The notes below the pieces were generated by a model, which did no database searches, was not told the origin of the DNA, and saw only the letters and a program-made list of their open reading frames with translations. A stretch of 64,000 nucleotides of DNA from assembly GCA_930367205.1 (NCBI GenBank), contig OV884012.1, positions 51,233,239 through 51,297,238 on the forward strand, given 5' to 3'. Each line of letters starts with the position of its first letter. The first letter of the stretch is position 1. The DNA comes from Acanthosoma haemorrhoidale (Eukaryota; Arthropoda; Insecta; Hemiptera; Acanthosomatidae). Positions 1 to 10,021 of this stretch are shown one piece after another. Position numbers and translations under genes: made by a program.

Positions 1-3000
1 TTTGGACAGCCCATACCACTCACTGACTGTACTGTACACAGAGGCCGATGCCCAGTGATAAATGTTTCTTCACCTCAATGCACAACGAGGTGGCACAACC
101 ATTCATCCCGTGTTTGTTAAATCGTTAGTCACTCCAAAGAATATCCACCAAATTTCCTGAATAACCTCGAATAAACCCTTAGTAAGGACCAATTATTTTG
201 TATTAATTAAACGAAATGTATTAATATTTATTATTTCTTTAGCATGGTATACCGATGATATATTTCATATCGCCAATCAATCCAAGAATTTTATTAGACA
301 GAACCATTGAATAATCAACACTATAATCACTATTGCACGAAATCAGCTTTAAGTTGAGGCTTTATGTACTAATATAAAATCATCCATTATCTGAGCTGGA
401 AGTAAATATCACCTTTGTTAGACGTTACTTATGATAAGTAAGCAATATTACTCAAATTTAATATAGGTTTAATAGCGAGAAATATGAAATGGTTGAACCA
501 CCATTATGATATTCTTGTATTTTAGAAAATATTACATAAATAATTAGTCAATGAGTCTACAAATTAATGTATTTCAGGGTGGCTTTTGGTCGAATGCCGT
601 ATAAGTTAAATGTTTTTGAGCTATTCCTTATTTCTATTCTAAGTTTCTGAACTGATTTTCTAATGGTCAGTTAAAGATATTTTAGATAGTGCTCACAACG
701 AAATAGTAGAAGTGTTGATATTTTACTAATGTTTTCATGAAGGGATGTCAATAATAGATTGTTTCTGATATTTTAATTGACAGTACAAGCTTTAAAACAT
801 TTCTAATAACTTAAAATACAAACCGTATATAGATCATAAAAATACAATTTTGTAAATAAAACAAATAGGAATTGTTCATATAATTTACTATCCGTTTTTT
901 CACGCTTCGAGGAAATACTATCCAGCTCTTAAAATGTAAAATGAAAAATTTTATGGTTCTGGAGGAGGAAAATTCTTTTTATTGGCCTTATTTTTACTGG
1001 CAGTTTTAAAAATGGTTATAACTGCGAGTTTTATAGCTGTAATCAAACCGGCACACGGTAATTTTGAAATTTTATGGACATTCTAGATAATTGCATCCGC
1101 CAGCTAAAGCACTCAACCTGGTACTATAGTATCGAATGTAAACTGGAAGTCTATTAATTGACATTAAACTTCCTTATGTGTTTAATATAATATCCTTCAT
1201 TAGCCACTTCTTCTGTTTCCCCGTTGTAAAAAAATTAGATTACCGTGAATATGTTAGTGAGGCGAAGAGTGTTAGCAAAGCATCGTGTTGCGTTATCATT
1301 ATCCATATTTACGCCTCTTTTTTTTTTTTTTCATAGCTTGCTCACGTCTCACTCAAGCTAAGTATGCTTGCTCTTTCATACTTATGTGCCCTCATCTTTG
1401 ATGCAGAAAAAATACGTAATTACATAGATCAAACATACCCAATTAATGTGTTTGAAATTGTTACTATAAAACTTTAGCTGGAGAGCAAATCTTCACATCA
1501 GTTTGTAATAATTACTTTTTTTTTAAACTATTTGTTAGTCTTCTCTTAGAAAAATATAAAAAGTAGAGAATTCTTGCAAGTTATTTAGGATAGAAGAATC
1601 CAGTTTCACACAAGAAGAGATGTCCCTGAGTTCCGTCACAAGGTGGAAACAAAACAGATTGATAAGACATTGTACTCAGGTCCCGAGAAAGGATATTAAG
1701 TTTCCAAAGAGCATGTAGGATTGTCCCTCATTGTCATTAATTATATATGGTAATTCATTGGTGCGATGAAAATTAAGGGTAAACATTTAATAGACTCATT
1801 ATTTCTGCCACAAAAGCTGATTTTTTGGGAATCGATATTAAATAATTAATATCAGGTGTTTCCCTGATTATTATTTAAGTTTTATTTTTAAAGTGATTAT
1901 TTGTGGTGTATGTTAATGAGTGTTCATTGATACGTTGTCCAGGATATATTTATATTTCTGGACAGGGCATATTATACATTATATAATCTGTACGTTTGTG
2001 CATTATTCACGCTTAAACGATGGAGGAATAAATTTTCTGTATGGCAAATTAAGCGATAAATAAAGTCTAGTGGGGGTAAACGGGTCCTTTCCGGGATGTA
2101 TTCCACTATCACATAGAATTTACTAATCAATGCAGTGACCAGCCCGTGCTTCAAGGGAAAAGCTAAAAATACTATCTGGCTATTACCAATTACGTAATAT
2201 TGTGAAAACATGGAGTATCAAAATTAGAACTTCATATTGTCAAAGCTCACGAAATTAGAAACTTTTGTCCCAAGTCGGGTAAGCATAATTCGAAATGAAA
2301 AAGGGCGTGGTGAAAATAAATATAATTATGACCAACAACAGACATTATTACAAAGTTTAAAGTTAGTTATTTGAAAACCTCAAATTAGAAAAAAGAAGAA
2401 ACAAATTCCTTCCAGGAAGAATTTAATGAATTCAAAATGAAAACTGGAAGACATTAGAAAATTAAAAAATTTAATTATATTTAATGCTACCCATCTTATT
2501 AAACCTGATAAAAATGTTTATGATTTCTTGTTAGCGATGTTCAAAGGTTTAAAAATTAAAATTTAACCAAGGGATAATTCTGGGAAATAGAGAAAATGAA
2601 AGCAAGGTGATCTTAGTGGAGTCTGCAACATAAAATTAAAATCAGATGTATTAAAAATTAAAAATGATTTTACATTGCGAACCAAAAACATTTTGGAAAG
2701 GTAAAAAGTACTTCAGCCTTACTATGAAAAAGACAAAATGAAGAGCTAACACGCAACAATAATCACAAGCCAAGGGTATACCTACTTTTGGAGATATACT
2801 GAAATGGAATTACTGAAATCCGGTAAATCTTTATATGACAAGTTGACGGCAATTGAGCGAGCGAGATCATAATCTACTAATAATGTGTGTCACCGACGAT
2901 TTATAGTAGTTGTGTAATGGTAAATGTGTAACAGAATATAGAGTCGAATATAAAAAAAATAAGAAAAAGGGCTGCTACTTCGGCTCACAGTAAGACTTGG

Positions 3001-3329
3001 ATTCTGCAGATACTAGGGCACATTAGCAGTTACTGCCAGGTAAACGACCTACCTGTTAGCCAAGGACAGCGCTATTCAATGGACTAATCGATATATAAAC
3101 AGTAAATAATTCACTTAACCTCAACAATAAACCAACCTATCCATGCTCATAAGTGTCTCTGTGTAAGTGAAGTAAAAATAATTTAATTTTATGTAGCAAG
3201 TTGATAAGAGAAATAATTGAATATATGACAAATAAGGTAACTGGTACTCCATTATGAAATTTAATACATGATTTAGATGAAATGTTCGTCTCAGATGATT
3301 AATTTCATATTGTCAGTTATTTCATTTTC
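1..3329. other. AT-rich intergenic DNA, no gene supported
   Basis: No open frame here has recognisable domains, and the longest candidates are short and AT-driven. The only notable local feature is a T tract near 1316-1331. I see no repeat shared with the rest of the window. Confidence 0.6.
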
Positions 3330-3920
3330 TTTTTTTTTCATATCTGTCAAAATAATAAAAATAGGATAAGGGAAAAATATAAAAGATACTTATCTTGGAC
3401 TGCTAATAGCCTTTCACTAGGGGGAGTCCCATTTGAAGGATGTGTGTAGAGGATGAAGAGTGTGGAGGGTCTGGGGAGAGTTGGTGAGAGTCCACTGAGG
3501 GTTGAGCCTAGGGGTGTAGGCTATGGGTCTGTAGACGACCAGTTCAGGCCTGTTGTGAGTGGCCCCCGGCAGGGGCTGGCTGAGTCGGCCGGTGGCCAAG
3601 GTGTCGACCTTACCCCCCGAACCTACGGGGGGTGTAGAGCGATGGAACATCTTGCTACGGTAGTATCGGCCGGGAGATCGACTCCTTTTAGTTGGCTGTG
3701 TGTGGGTCGGTCAGTCCACGTCTAAGGGCTCGGGGTCGAGAAGGTCTATCTGCTTCCATGCTTCTGCGGACCAGCAGTGCTTCCAATTGACGAGTAGTGG
3801 TGGGGGTTGTAGGTCACTGAAAAGAGGATTACGGCTGTGCCGTTCCTTGATGAATTCTCGGATGGAGAGCACTTCATATTTTTCATGAATTGCGGCTGCT
3901 TTTCATCCTGTGGGATACAA
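3330..3920 (-). mobile_element. JK-3 non-LTR retrotransposon, 5'-truncated 3' end
   Basis: This is the 3' end of a Jockey-like non-LTR element. On the minus strand it runs from the last codons of ORF2, through a long 3' UTR, to a short A tract (T run at 3330-3338 on the plus strand). The 3' UTR contains a block beginning CATCCTTCAAATGGG and then CTAGTGAAAGGC. The same block occurs on the plus strand near 20860-20890 and 48330-48360, which is how the family is recognised. The UTR of this copy and of the 20.7 kb copy also share a GC-rich segment that the 48.3 kb copy lacks. The upstream end is truncated, and the plus-strand JK-2 RT fragment begins at that point. Confidence 0.75.
3711..3918 (-). 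pseudogene. C-terminal tail of JK-3 ORF2 (reverse transcriptase protein)
   Basis: Reading the minus strand, this frame gives the last ~60 residues of a Jockey-type ORF2 and ends at a TGA at 3711-3713. Diagnostic stretches are IHEKYEVLSIREFIK, NPLFSDLQP and NWKHCWSAEAW. They match, position by position, the tail encoded on the plus strand at 48040-48250 (IHEKFEVLTIQDFIK, NPLFSDLQP, RWKHCWTAEAW). This region lies after the RT catalytic core, so it has no catalytic residues. Homology continues upstream to about 3918 with an apparent one-base insertion near 3905. A plus-strand frame covering the same DNA (from 3837) is only a shadow up to the JK-2 junction. Confidence 0.75.
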
Positions 3921-3921
3921 C

Positions 3922-4599
3922 GGCACGACGGGATACAAACAGTGCTGCTCAAACAAATGCCGAGGAGAGGGATAGTACAACTAGCAAACTTATACAACTC
4001 TTGTATAAGATTGCGGTACTTTCCTGACACATGGAAACAAGCCATCTTGTTTCCATTACTGAAGCCAGCCAAGAGTGGAGATCACCCAGCCCACTACCGC
4101 CCGACCAGTCTGCTACCACAAATGGGGAAAATCTTTGAGAAAATTCTTTTGAATTATCTCAAAGATTACTGCTCGGAAAATGGCATCATTCCACCAGAGC
4201 AGACTGGATTCCAATCCAGTATGAGCGCAGAGCACCCCCTTCTGAAGGTGCAGTCAGAAGTTAGCCACAACATGAATATAAACATAGCCACGGCTATGAT
4301 TTCCATTGATTGCACCCAAGCATTGGACTCGGTGTCTCACGGGACACTGTGTCAAATGCTCTGCGACCGGGAATGCCCGGAACGACTGTATTCAATTCTG
4401 GTTAGCTTCCTGAAAAACAGATCGCTGCGGGTGAGAGTGGGTGATAGCTTCTCCGAAGGTGTGCCACTGACCTGTGGAGTACCCCAAGGAGCCGTCTTAT
4501 CCCCTGTACTATTCAACGTATACACGTCTGAGATTGTCGGAGCCCGGTACAAAAATACCACAGTTACTGCTTTCGAAGATGACATAGCGGTGTACAGCT
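3922..4599 (+). pseudogene. JK-2 reverse transcriptase fragment
   Basis: This is an open fragment of a Jockey-clade RT domain of about 226 residues. It begins at the segment GIQTVLLKQMPRRGIVQLAN, continues through the fingers motif HYRPTSLLP, the palm block A region (FISIDCTQALDSV-like, read as MISIDCTQALDSV) and VPQGAVLSPVLFNVY, and stops just after the block C motif. The catalytic FADD motif reads FEDD (codons 4572-4583), so the residue before the two aspartates has changed from the usual Ala. After VYS the frame enters a T-rich sequence and ends, so thumb and C-terminal regions are missing. It matches the minus-strand copy at 53325-54110 closely. Neither an ORF start nor the endonuclease is present, so it is a dead fragment. 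Confidence 0.85.
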
Positions 4600-4931
4600 T
4601 GTTTTTTCGTTTTTTTTAATTGATAGACTAAAGTGAGGACTGTTATTTTTATTGAGGACTAATTTGAGAAATGTTTATTTTTATATTTTGTATATACTCA
4701 ATCGGGCTCCCTAAATATTTTAAATTGCCAATATTTACCTATCCCTGGCTGACCGAAAACTTTCAGGCCAAAAATACCATGTTGTTGTTGACATATTGTA
4801 TCGTATAAATTAAAGAGTACCACTCTCTTCTATTGGTGATTCACGATCTGTAAATATCGCTCATAAATAATAGCTTTACTACCATTTTCAACTGTCGTAT
4901 TTGAATAAAAAAGTTTCTCAAAAGTGTTTTT
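4600..4931. other. Unique AT-rich spacer
   Basis: About 330 bases between the JK-2 RT fragment and the next retroelement tail. It begins with T-rich sequence at 4600-4620. No gene or shared repeat is visible. Confidence 0.5.
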
Positions 4932-5012
4932 TTTTTTTTTTTCTTCTTAGCTCTCTAATTATAAGATTAGGGATGAAGGAAAAATAAAAGGATATTTGGG
5001 TTGAGCGGATCA
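4932..5012 (-). mobile_element. JK-3-like 3' tail (short truncated copy)
   Basis: On the minus strand this is an ~65-base 3' terminal segment ending GAGAGCTAAG followed by A-rich sequence (T run on the plus strand from about 4927). The same terminus is seen at 5580-5660, 20930-20985, 38640-38690 and 48385-48432. The copy abuts the poly(A) of the JK-2 insertion at its upstream side. Confidence 0.7.
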
Positions 5013-5548
5013 AAAATTTTTTTTTTTCCCCTTCATAGCCCCTTTAAATTTACAGATAATTACATATATAATTATAGATCCTCAAGCGAATCTATTTACA
5101 AATTATTTCTGTATTTCCTGTAGCATCGCTACACTATATACAGGTTTTGTGATTTTATAATAATTATATAACGAATAAACAAGTATAATGATATACATTA
5201 TACGTGACTGGACTAAACTGACTAATAAAGGTGATGGGGCTCACGTTTTTGATCAACCTTAAAACTAAGTTACATACTAATTCTTAACCTAATTTTTCCC
5301 TGACAGTCTGTTGCCATCGATACGGGAGGGGTGGTGGGGTCATAGTGTTAAACACTGGGTTTGTCAGGTGCTGCAACGAGTCAAAAATCTTAATATGTCT
5401 CCGGCGGATGAACTCGCCCACCGACGGCACACCAAGCAACTGGTGCAGGTCAGCGTTCTTCAACCTCTCGAAAGAGGTATGTCGGACCACTTTTCGCATG
5501 ATCCCATTCTGGAAGTGTTGGAGACATTTGGCTGCATTGTATTCTGCG
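5013..5548 (-). mobile_element. JK-2 non-LTR retrotransposon 3' end
   Basis: A 5'-truncated JK-2 insertion: ORF2 C-terminus (5284-5548), a 3' UTR of about 250 bases and an A tract (T run near 5019-5027). The 3' UTR is nearly the same as that at 52482-52740, for example the shared block around TTTCCTGTAGCATCGCTACA. That second copy is attached to recognisable RT sequence, which confirms the family. Both copies are on the minus strand. Confidence 0.8.
5284..5548 (-). pseudogene. C-terminal fragment of JK-2 ORF2
   Basis: An open minus-strand frame of ~87 residues ending at a stop at 5284-5286. It contains the typical post-RT tail of Jockey elements, with a hydrophobic/basic stretch (KCLQHFQNGIMRKVVRHTSF) and the motif FIRRRHIKIFDSLQHLTNPV. 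The frame is open upstream of the first ATG to about 5548, where homology stops, so the ATG near 5499 is internal and not a true start. The equivalent at 52738-52950 carries an ~45-base deletion and stops. Confidence 0.75.
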
Positions 5549-5562
5549 GTACTCAGAAGGTT

Positions 5563-5720
5563 ATGAAAAATGTTTTTTTTTTTTTTTTGCTTTTTTCTAA
5601 GCTCTCTAGTTAGAATTTTAGGTTGAGGGAGAAATATAAAATATTTAGGGTGATCGGATCCTTGTACTAGGAGGACATGCTTGAAGGTGGTGTGAGAGGA
5701 GTAAGGAGTGTGGGAATCCT
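5563..5720 (-). mobile_element. JK-3-like 3' tail (short truncated copy)
   Basis: A 3' UTR-only copy on the minus strand. It contains an ACCACCTTCAAGCATG-type block corresponding to CATCCTTCAAATGGG in the longer copies, then the conserved GAGAGCTTAG terminus and a T run on the plus strand at about 5571-5588. It lies just upstream (in element sense) of the JK-2 3' end, making a chain of three same-strand tails. Confidence 0.7.
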
Positions 5721-8700
5721 CGGTGGAGGTTGATTGTTACGGTACAGTGGTGAGAGTCCACTGGTGGCTGAAAAATGTTTGTGTAAACATTTATCTATCA
5801 GCACATCAAAACCGTTTGATCTTGTGGGTAAGTAAGAGTAACTTTAGATCTTCTACTTCAACAATATTTAAAAAAAAAACAATAATTAGATCGTAATTTG
5901 TAGAAATTATCCTCCAATAATTCTTCTAATAATAGAAGCTATTATTACCAAAAAATTAGCCCACACATAAACTACTTTTTAAACTAATGGTTGCAGGTTT
6001 GTTTTCTTTCAAATATTAAATTTGATATGCAGGTGACCTGCAATTCTTTTTTCATATGTTCTGCTATGCTATGAGACTGTAAACGTTTGCCGTATTATTA
6101 TTGCTAGTGAGGGATTGGTATGTTGAATACATGGTCATCGCCTGTAGTAGAGTGGACTGTGGATGTTTGAAGCGATATCGGACCTCACTGCTAACGACAG
6201 GCTAGAGAGCGCAGGGCAGCGGTTAGCGCTTGGGTACACACTGGCCAAGTACACACAATTAACAGGGCCCAACCTCAGGGCTATGTAGGGCATACATATT
6301 TTATTTCACAGATGGCCGGTACATGGTGTAATTAGTAAATATAGCCTCCGGGATATTGTTTCGCATCTAAATATCTCAAGCTACTTATTTTATGGACAGG
6401 TGCACGATTATATTTATTTGATATGTAGATGGATAGTTTAAAAATATATTACGTTAAATAACTAGGATCAACAATTTCTATTGAAGATCTGAGGAATGCC
6501 CCGATTTGAGAAGTCATATGAGATAACACCTGAGAAGAATGCTATCAAAGGGCCGTTTTTAAATCATCCACACAGTAACTAGTTTTTTTGGCGAAAACTA
6601 AAGAAAATCATGTTGATATAAATATTTCTTATCGTGGGCTACACAATCTTAACCCGACTTCCCTAATCAGACCTCTTTCTTGCCTGTTTCATTAGGCCTA
6701 CCTTAATTGATACACTGTTATGACAAGGATTTCTGGGCCTCAATTGGCCGATTTTGACGCTCCTGCTTTCTGGTTGATGTGATCGCAAAAGACGGGAATA
6801 GATATATTTACATCGTTTTATCTCATAGCATCAATAGTAATAGTATTTTTCAAGTTTTTCACAGGAAAAGAATGCCAAACTACAGCTTGCAGCAGGGCTA
6901 GAATGCTATCGAAGTAGAGTGTCTTATTACGCTATCCTGTAATAAAAAAGACATCTCAGTGTCTTGGTTGCTAGAGAAAAAGTACAGCCAAATGGTTAGA
7001 TAGTGAACCCACGGATAACCTGCTTTAATAGTGCTCTCTCCGGCCCTTGGAAAGTCTAAAATAAAGAATAGCTAATACCCTTAGGTCTATATTCCTTACA
7101 TGAGTGGTAAAGATCTTAAGCTGTCCCATTCATCTGCCCTTCTATCTCCATGGAGTGTGCAATACTGCTATGTCCATCCTAAGAAGGCTGCTCGTATATT
7201 TTAGCCTCTGCACCTGAAAAAATCATAAAGGGCCATTTTATTTATTATTTTATTAGTATTATTATTTTATTTATTATATAGTTATTTATTTATATTTAGT
7301 ATGAAAATAAGACAATAAATTTAAGTTGAGTGTATAAATTAAACATCAAGAAATCATAATTATTAATTTGTCATTTGTGATAATTTTACATAAAATAATT
7401 CTGAAATCAGTAAAATAAAAGAAAAATACAAACAACAAGTTTTATGACAAGGATTCCTGCACAACACAAAAAAGGGATATTGATATAATCTTGTTTTCTA
7501 GCTTAAGCTCTACAGTTCATTCCCGCCTTATTTGCCGATAAAACGGATGCATATTTACAATTTAGATAGTTGTAACGATAGAAAAATGTTTTTCAATGTA
7601 AAATATATTCTCTTAGTACGATATCTGAGAATCTAGCTTAATCTGCTACTTGTGGTAGAAAGGCTTTATAAAATAAGGAAGTGAGAATTAAAGGAGGGTT
7701 AGTCTTTTTTGATATCTGAAAACCACTCTAAAATAGAACACTAAAATCTAACTTTTATGGAGAGGATATGTGCTACTCAGTGAAGTATCTCTGTTTTGTC
7801 TCGCCATTTCCACCGTAATACCTCCATTGTTCCCAAAGAGTCAAAGGCTGCTGAGCAGTTTGCCCCACGTGAGTTTGAGAAATGCGTATGTATTTCCATT
7901 TATGTAGGTCTTAACTAACTAAAGTTCATACATGATCTTTCAAGTTATAAGCAAAAGTACAATTATCTTACATTACAAGTTACATTACATTACATATTAC
8001 AGGTAATGTTCCTCAACCAAAATAATTAAAAATAAGAATAAAAAAATTGTCTCGAGACATGCTTGTGTACATTCACAATTGAAAGGTTCGTTGCAGCTAT
8101 GAAACGATTTTAACGTGAGTTTTAAGTGCCTTTTGCAATAAAAAGCTTTAATTCAACTAAAGACACAACACATATTACCACCAAAGGTTACCTCTTGGTA
8201 CCTGACAAGTAAAACAAATCATTTTAACCGAAAGCCCCGTTTCCTAAAGTCAACCTTATTCTAGTATATTTTATATAAAATAGTATATCGTATAAATAAA
8301 TTTAATTTATTCATATTTATTGTTCATATAACTATCATTACAATATCATATGACTGAGGCCTAAACAACATATCTACATATCTTTTATTCAAAGTTCAAC
8401 ATTCCTCTCTATATGTGACTACTGACATAGTGACTGAGTTGATGAATTTGTAGGAATATCGGCATAGATTGATAAAAGAGATATATTTTCGTCAAATTTA
8501 TAAATGGAATAAATGAAAATTGATTTATGAAAATCAAACATATTTCATAGCCAATACCCCACGGTGGCTTTATACATTCCTGGCTAACAATAAACTCCCC
8601 GTCTAATGAGCGTTTTATAGTACAGCTTAGAAGCTTTTCGATCACCTAGGAAATGTGAGATCGATTTTCTTTTATGACCATCCATCTGCATCTCGATGAT

Positions 8701-9320
8701 AGCTTTATAGGTGACTGTACTGAGGTCGTTTTCTCCATTATATTTTTAGCTATAATCTGATATTACTCATGATCATTGCCAAATAAAAATGATTTTGACA
8801 GGGCCTTAAAACCATCATGTTTCCGGTCGGGTGCTCTATCAATTCGCTATAATTGCAAGAGCACGCGGTCCTAGTCAATATAATATAAAGCTTCATTCCC
8901 TTCCATTTCTAAACGTCACATGATTACCCCAGATGTGAACCGTGGCCCTGTCTTTTTTATTTCTATTCAACCAGTAATTACACAGATAATGATAACAAGA
9001 ACATAACTAGGGATTCTTAACGGGACTTTTCGACTTAAGTAAGTATTTCAAAAAGGGAGAGGGGATGATTGTACCCACTTACCGATTTCCCTGCTGAACA
9101 AGAAGCAATAGTTTGCTGGGATTCGGAGGGGTGGCATAGGCTTCACCGCACACCAGTTGATGTTTTATAACGCTCTATCAATAATACCTTTGTAATTTTT
9201 CACCTTGGGTCGAGTATCATAGTTCTTATCTACATAGAGAGACATCCCTTATCCCTGTGTCAGAATCCGCATATTTATAAGATTTTATAAATAAAAATAA
9301 ATACTTCCTACCGCACAGTG
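5721..9320. other. AT-rich intergenic DNA, no gene supported
   Basis: No protein domain, RNA gene or retroelement similarity is visible. A slightly more GC-rich stretch at 6170-6300 contains AGCGCAGGGCAGCGG but I could not assign it. Confidence 0.55.
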
Positions 9321-9783
9321 AATAAAACCCTTTTAACCCCTTTTAAATAAGAGATTTATTCTTATTACATTACAATTATATTCCTCGTACAAGGTGTTCA
9401 GTTCAAAGAATCGACGAATTGATGATCCTATAGCTCACGGTTCGAGTTAATAATTAATACGTGTCTATTGTTATAAATAATGTCCTACTTTTTTTTGGTT
9501 ACAAATTTGAAGTGAAAAGCCCCGATTAATTCCCTATTAAATAAAATCGATTCTCTATTTTACACATTACTATTTATTTAACTTCAAATTTATAATCTGA
9601 ATCGCGCAATTTTGGTATTAACAGGACTATTTTCAACGATTTTTGTCTACCTAGATTTGTGATTCCACCCAATGTGATTCGATAAGTAGATTAGTAAAAA
9701 ACATCAATGAGGGTTGCCCTAATTGGAAAAGCTTAAAGCGCTTCTAGAGTGTATAAGTAACAGTAACCTAAAAGGGTTTTATT
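9321..9783. repeat. Possible MITE bounded by a 15-bp perfect inverted repeat
   Basis: AATAAAACCCTTTTA at 9321-9335 is the exact reverse complement of 9769-9783. The interior (~430 bases) has no coding capacity and contains a second inverted pair built on AAATTTGAAGT (near 9504-9514 and 9580-9590). GCACAG occurs a few bases outside each arm (9313-9318 and about 9793-9798), but does not abut the arms, so it is not a clean target-site duplication. This could be a small non-autonomous DNA transposon relic or chance in AT-rich DNA. Confidence 0.3.
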
Positions 9784-9958
9784 CTTATTATTGCACAGCG
9801 TTGTTTGTCAAAACTTTTGAAGTTTCACCACTTAAGGCATATGTACGGAGTAACACCATTATGTTCATTTGTATTTTACGGCCTTAAAGCAAAAATGAAA
9901 CACACCTTATTTGTCAATCTACAATGAGTATATTTCTATACACGAGCGCTTTTGGCAG

Positions 9959-10017
9959 CCCACGCTGTCATTATCAAGCCATGCCATTAATGCACTCGAT
10001 AATGGCATCAGCGTGGG
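9959..10017. repeat. Long imperfect hairpin (18-nt arm)
   Basis: The right arm 10000-10017 is one 18-base stretch. Its inner half TAATGGCAT pairs with ATGCCATTA (9981-9989) and its outer half CAGCGTGGG pairs with CCCACGCTG (9959-9967). The left arm is interrupted by a 13-base insertion that itself resembles part of the stem. The loop is 10 bases. It is GC-richer than its surroundings. Confidence 0.6.
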
Positions 10018-10021
10018 AAGC

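Noticed and set aside
3417..3725. Overlapping 77- and 90-residue frames on both strands
   Set aside because: They lie in the JK-3 3' UTR, whose GC richness keeps several frames open.
3922..5548. Twin-priming inversion of a single JK-2 insertion (RT fragment plus, tail minus)
   Set aside because: In twin priming the inverted part lies at the 5' side of the insertion. Here it lies beyond the 3' poly(A) side, with another tail between.
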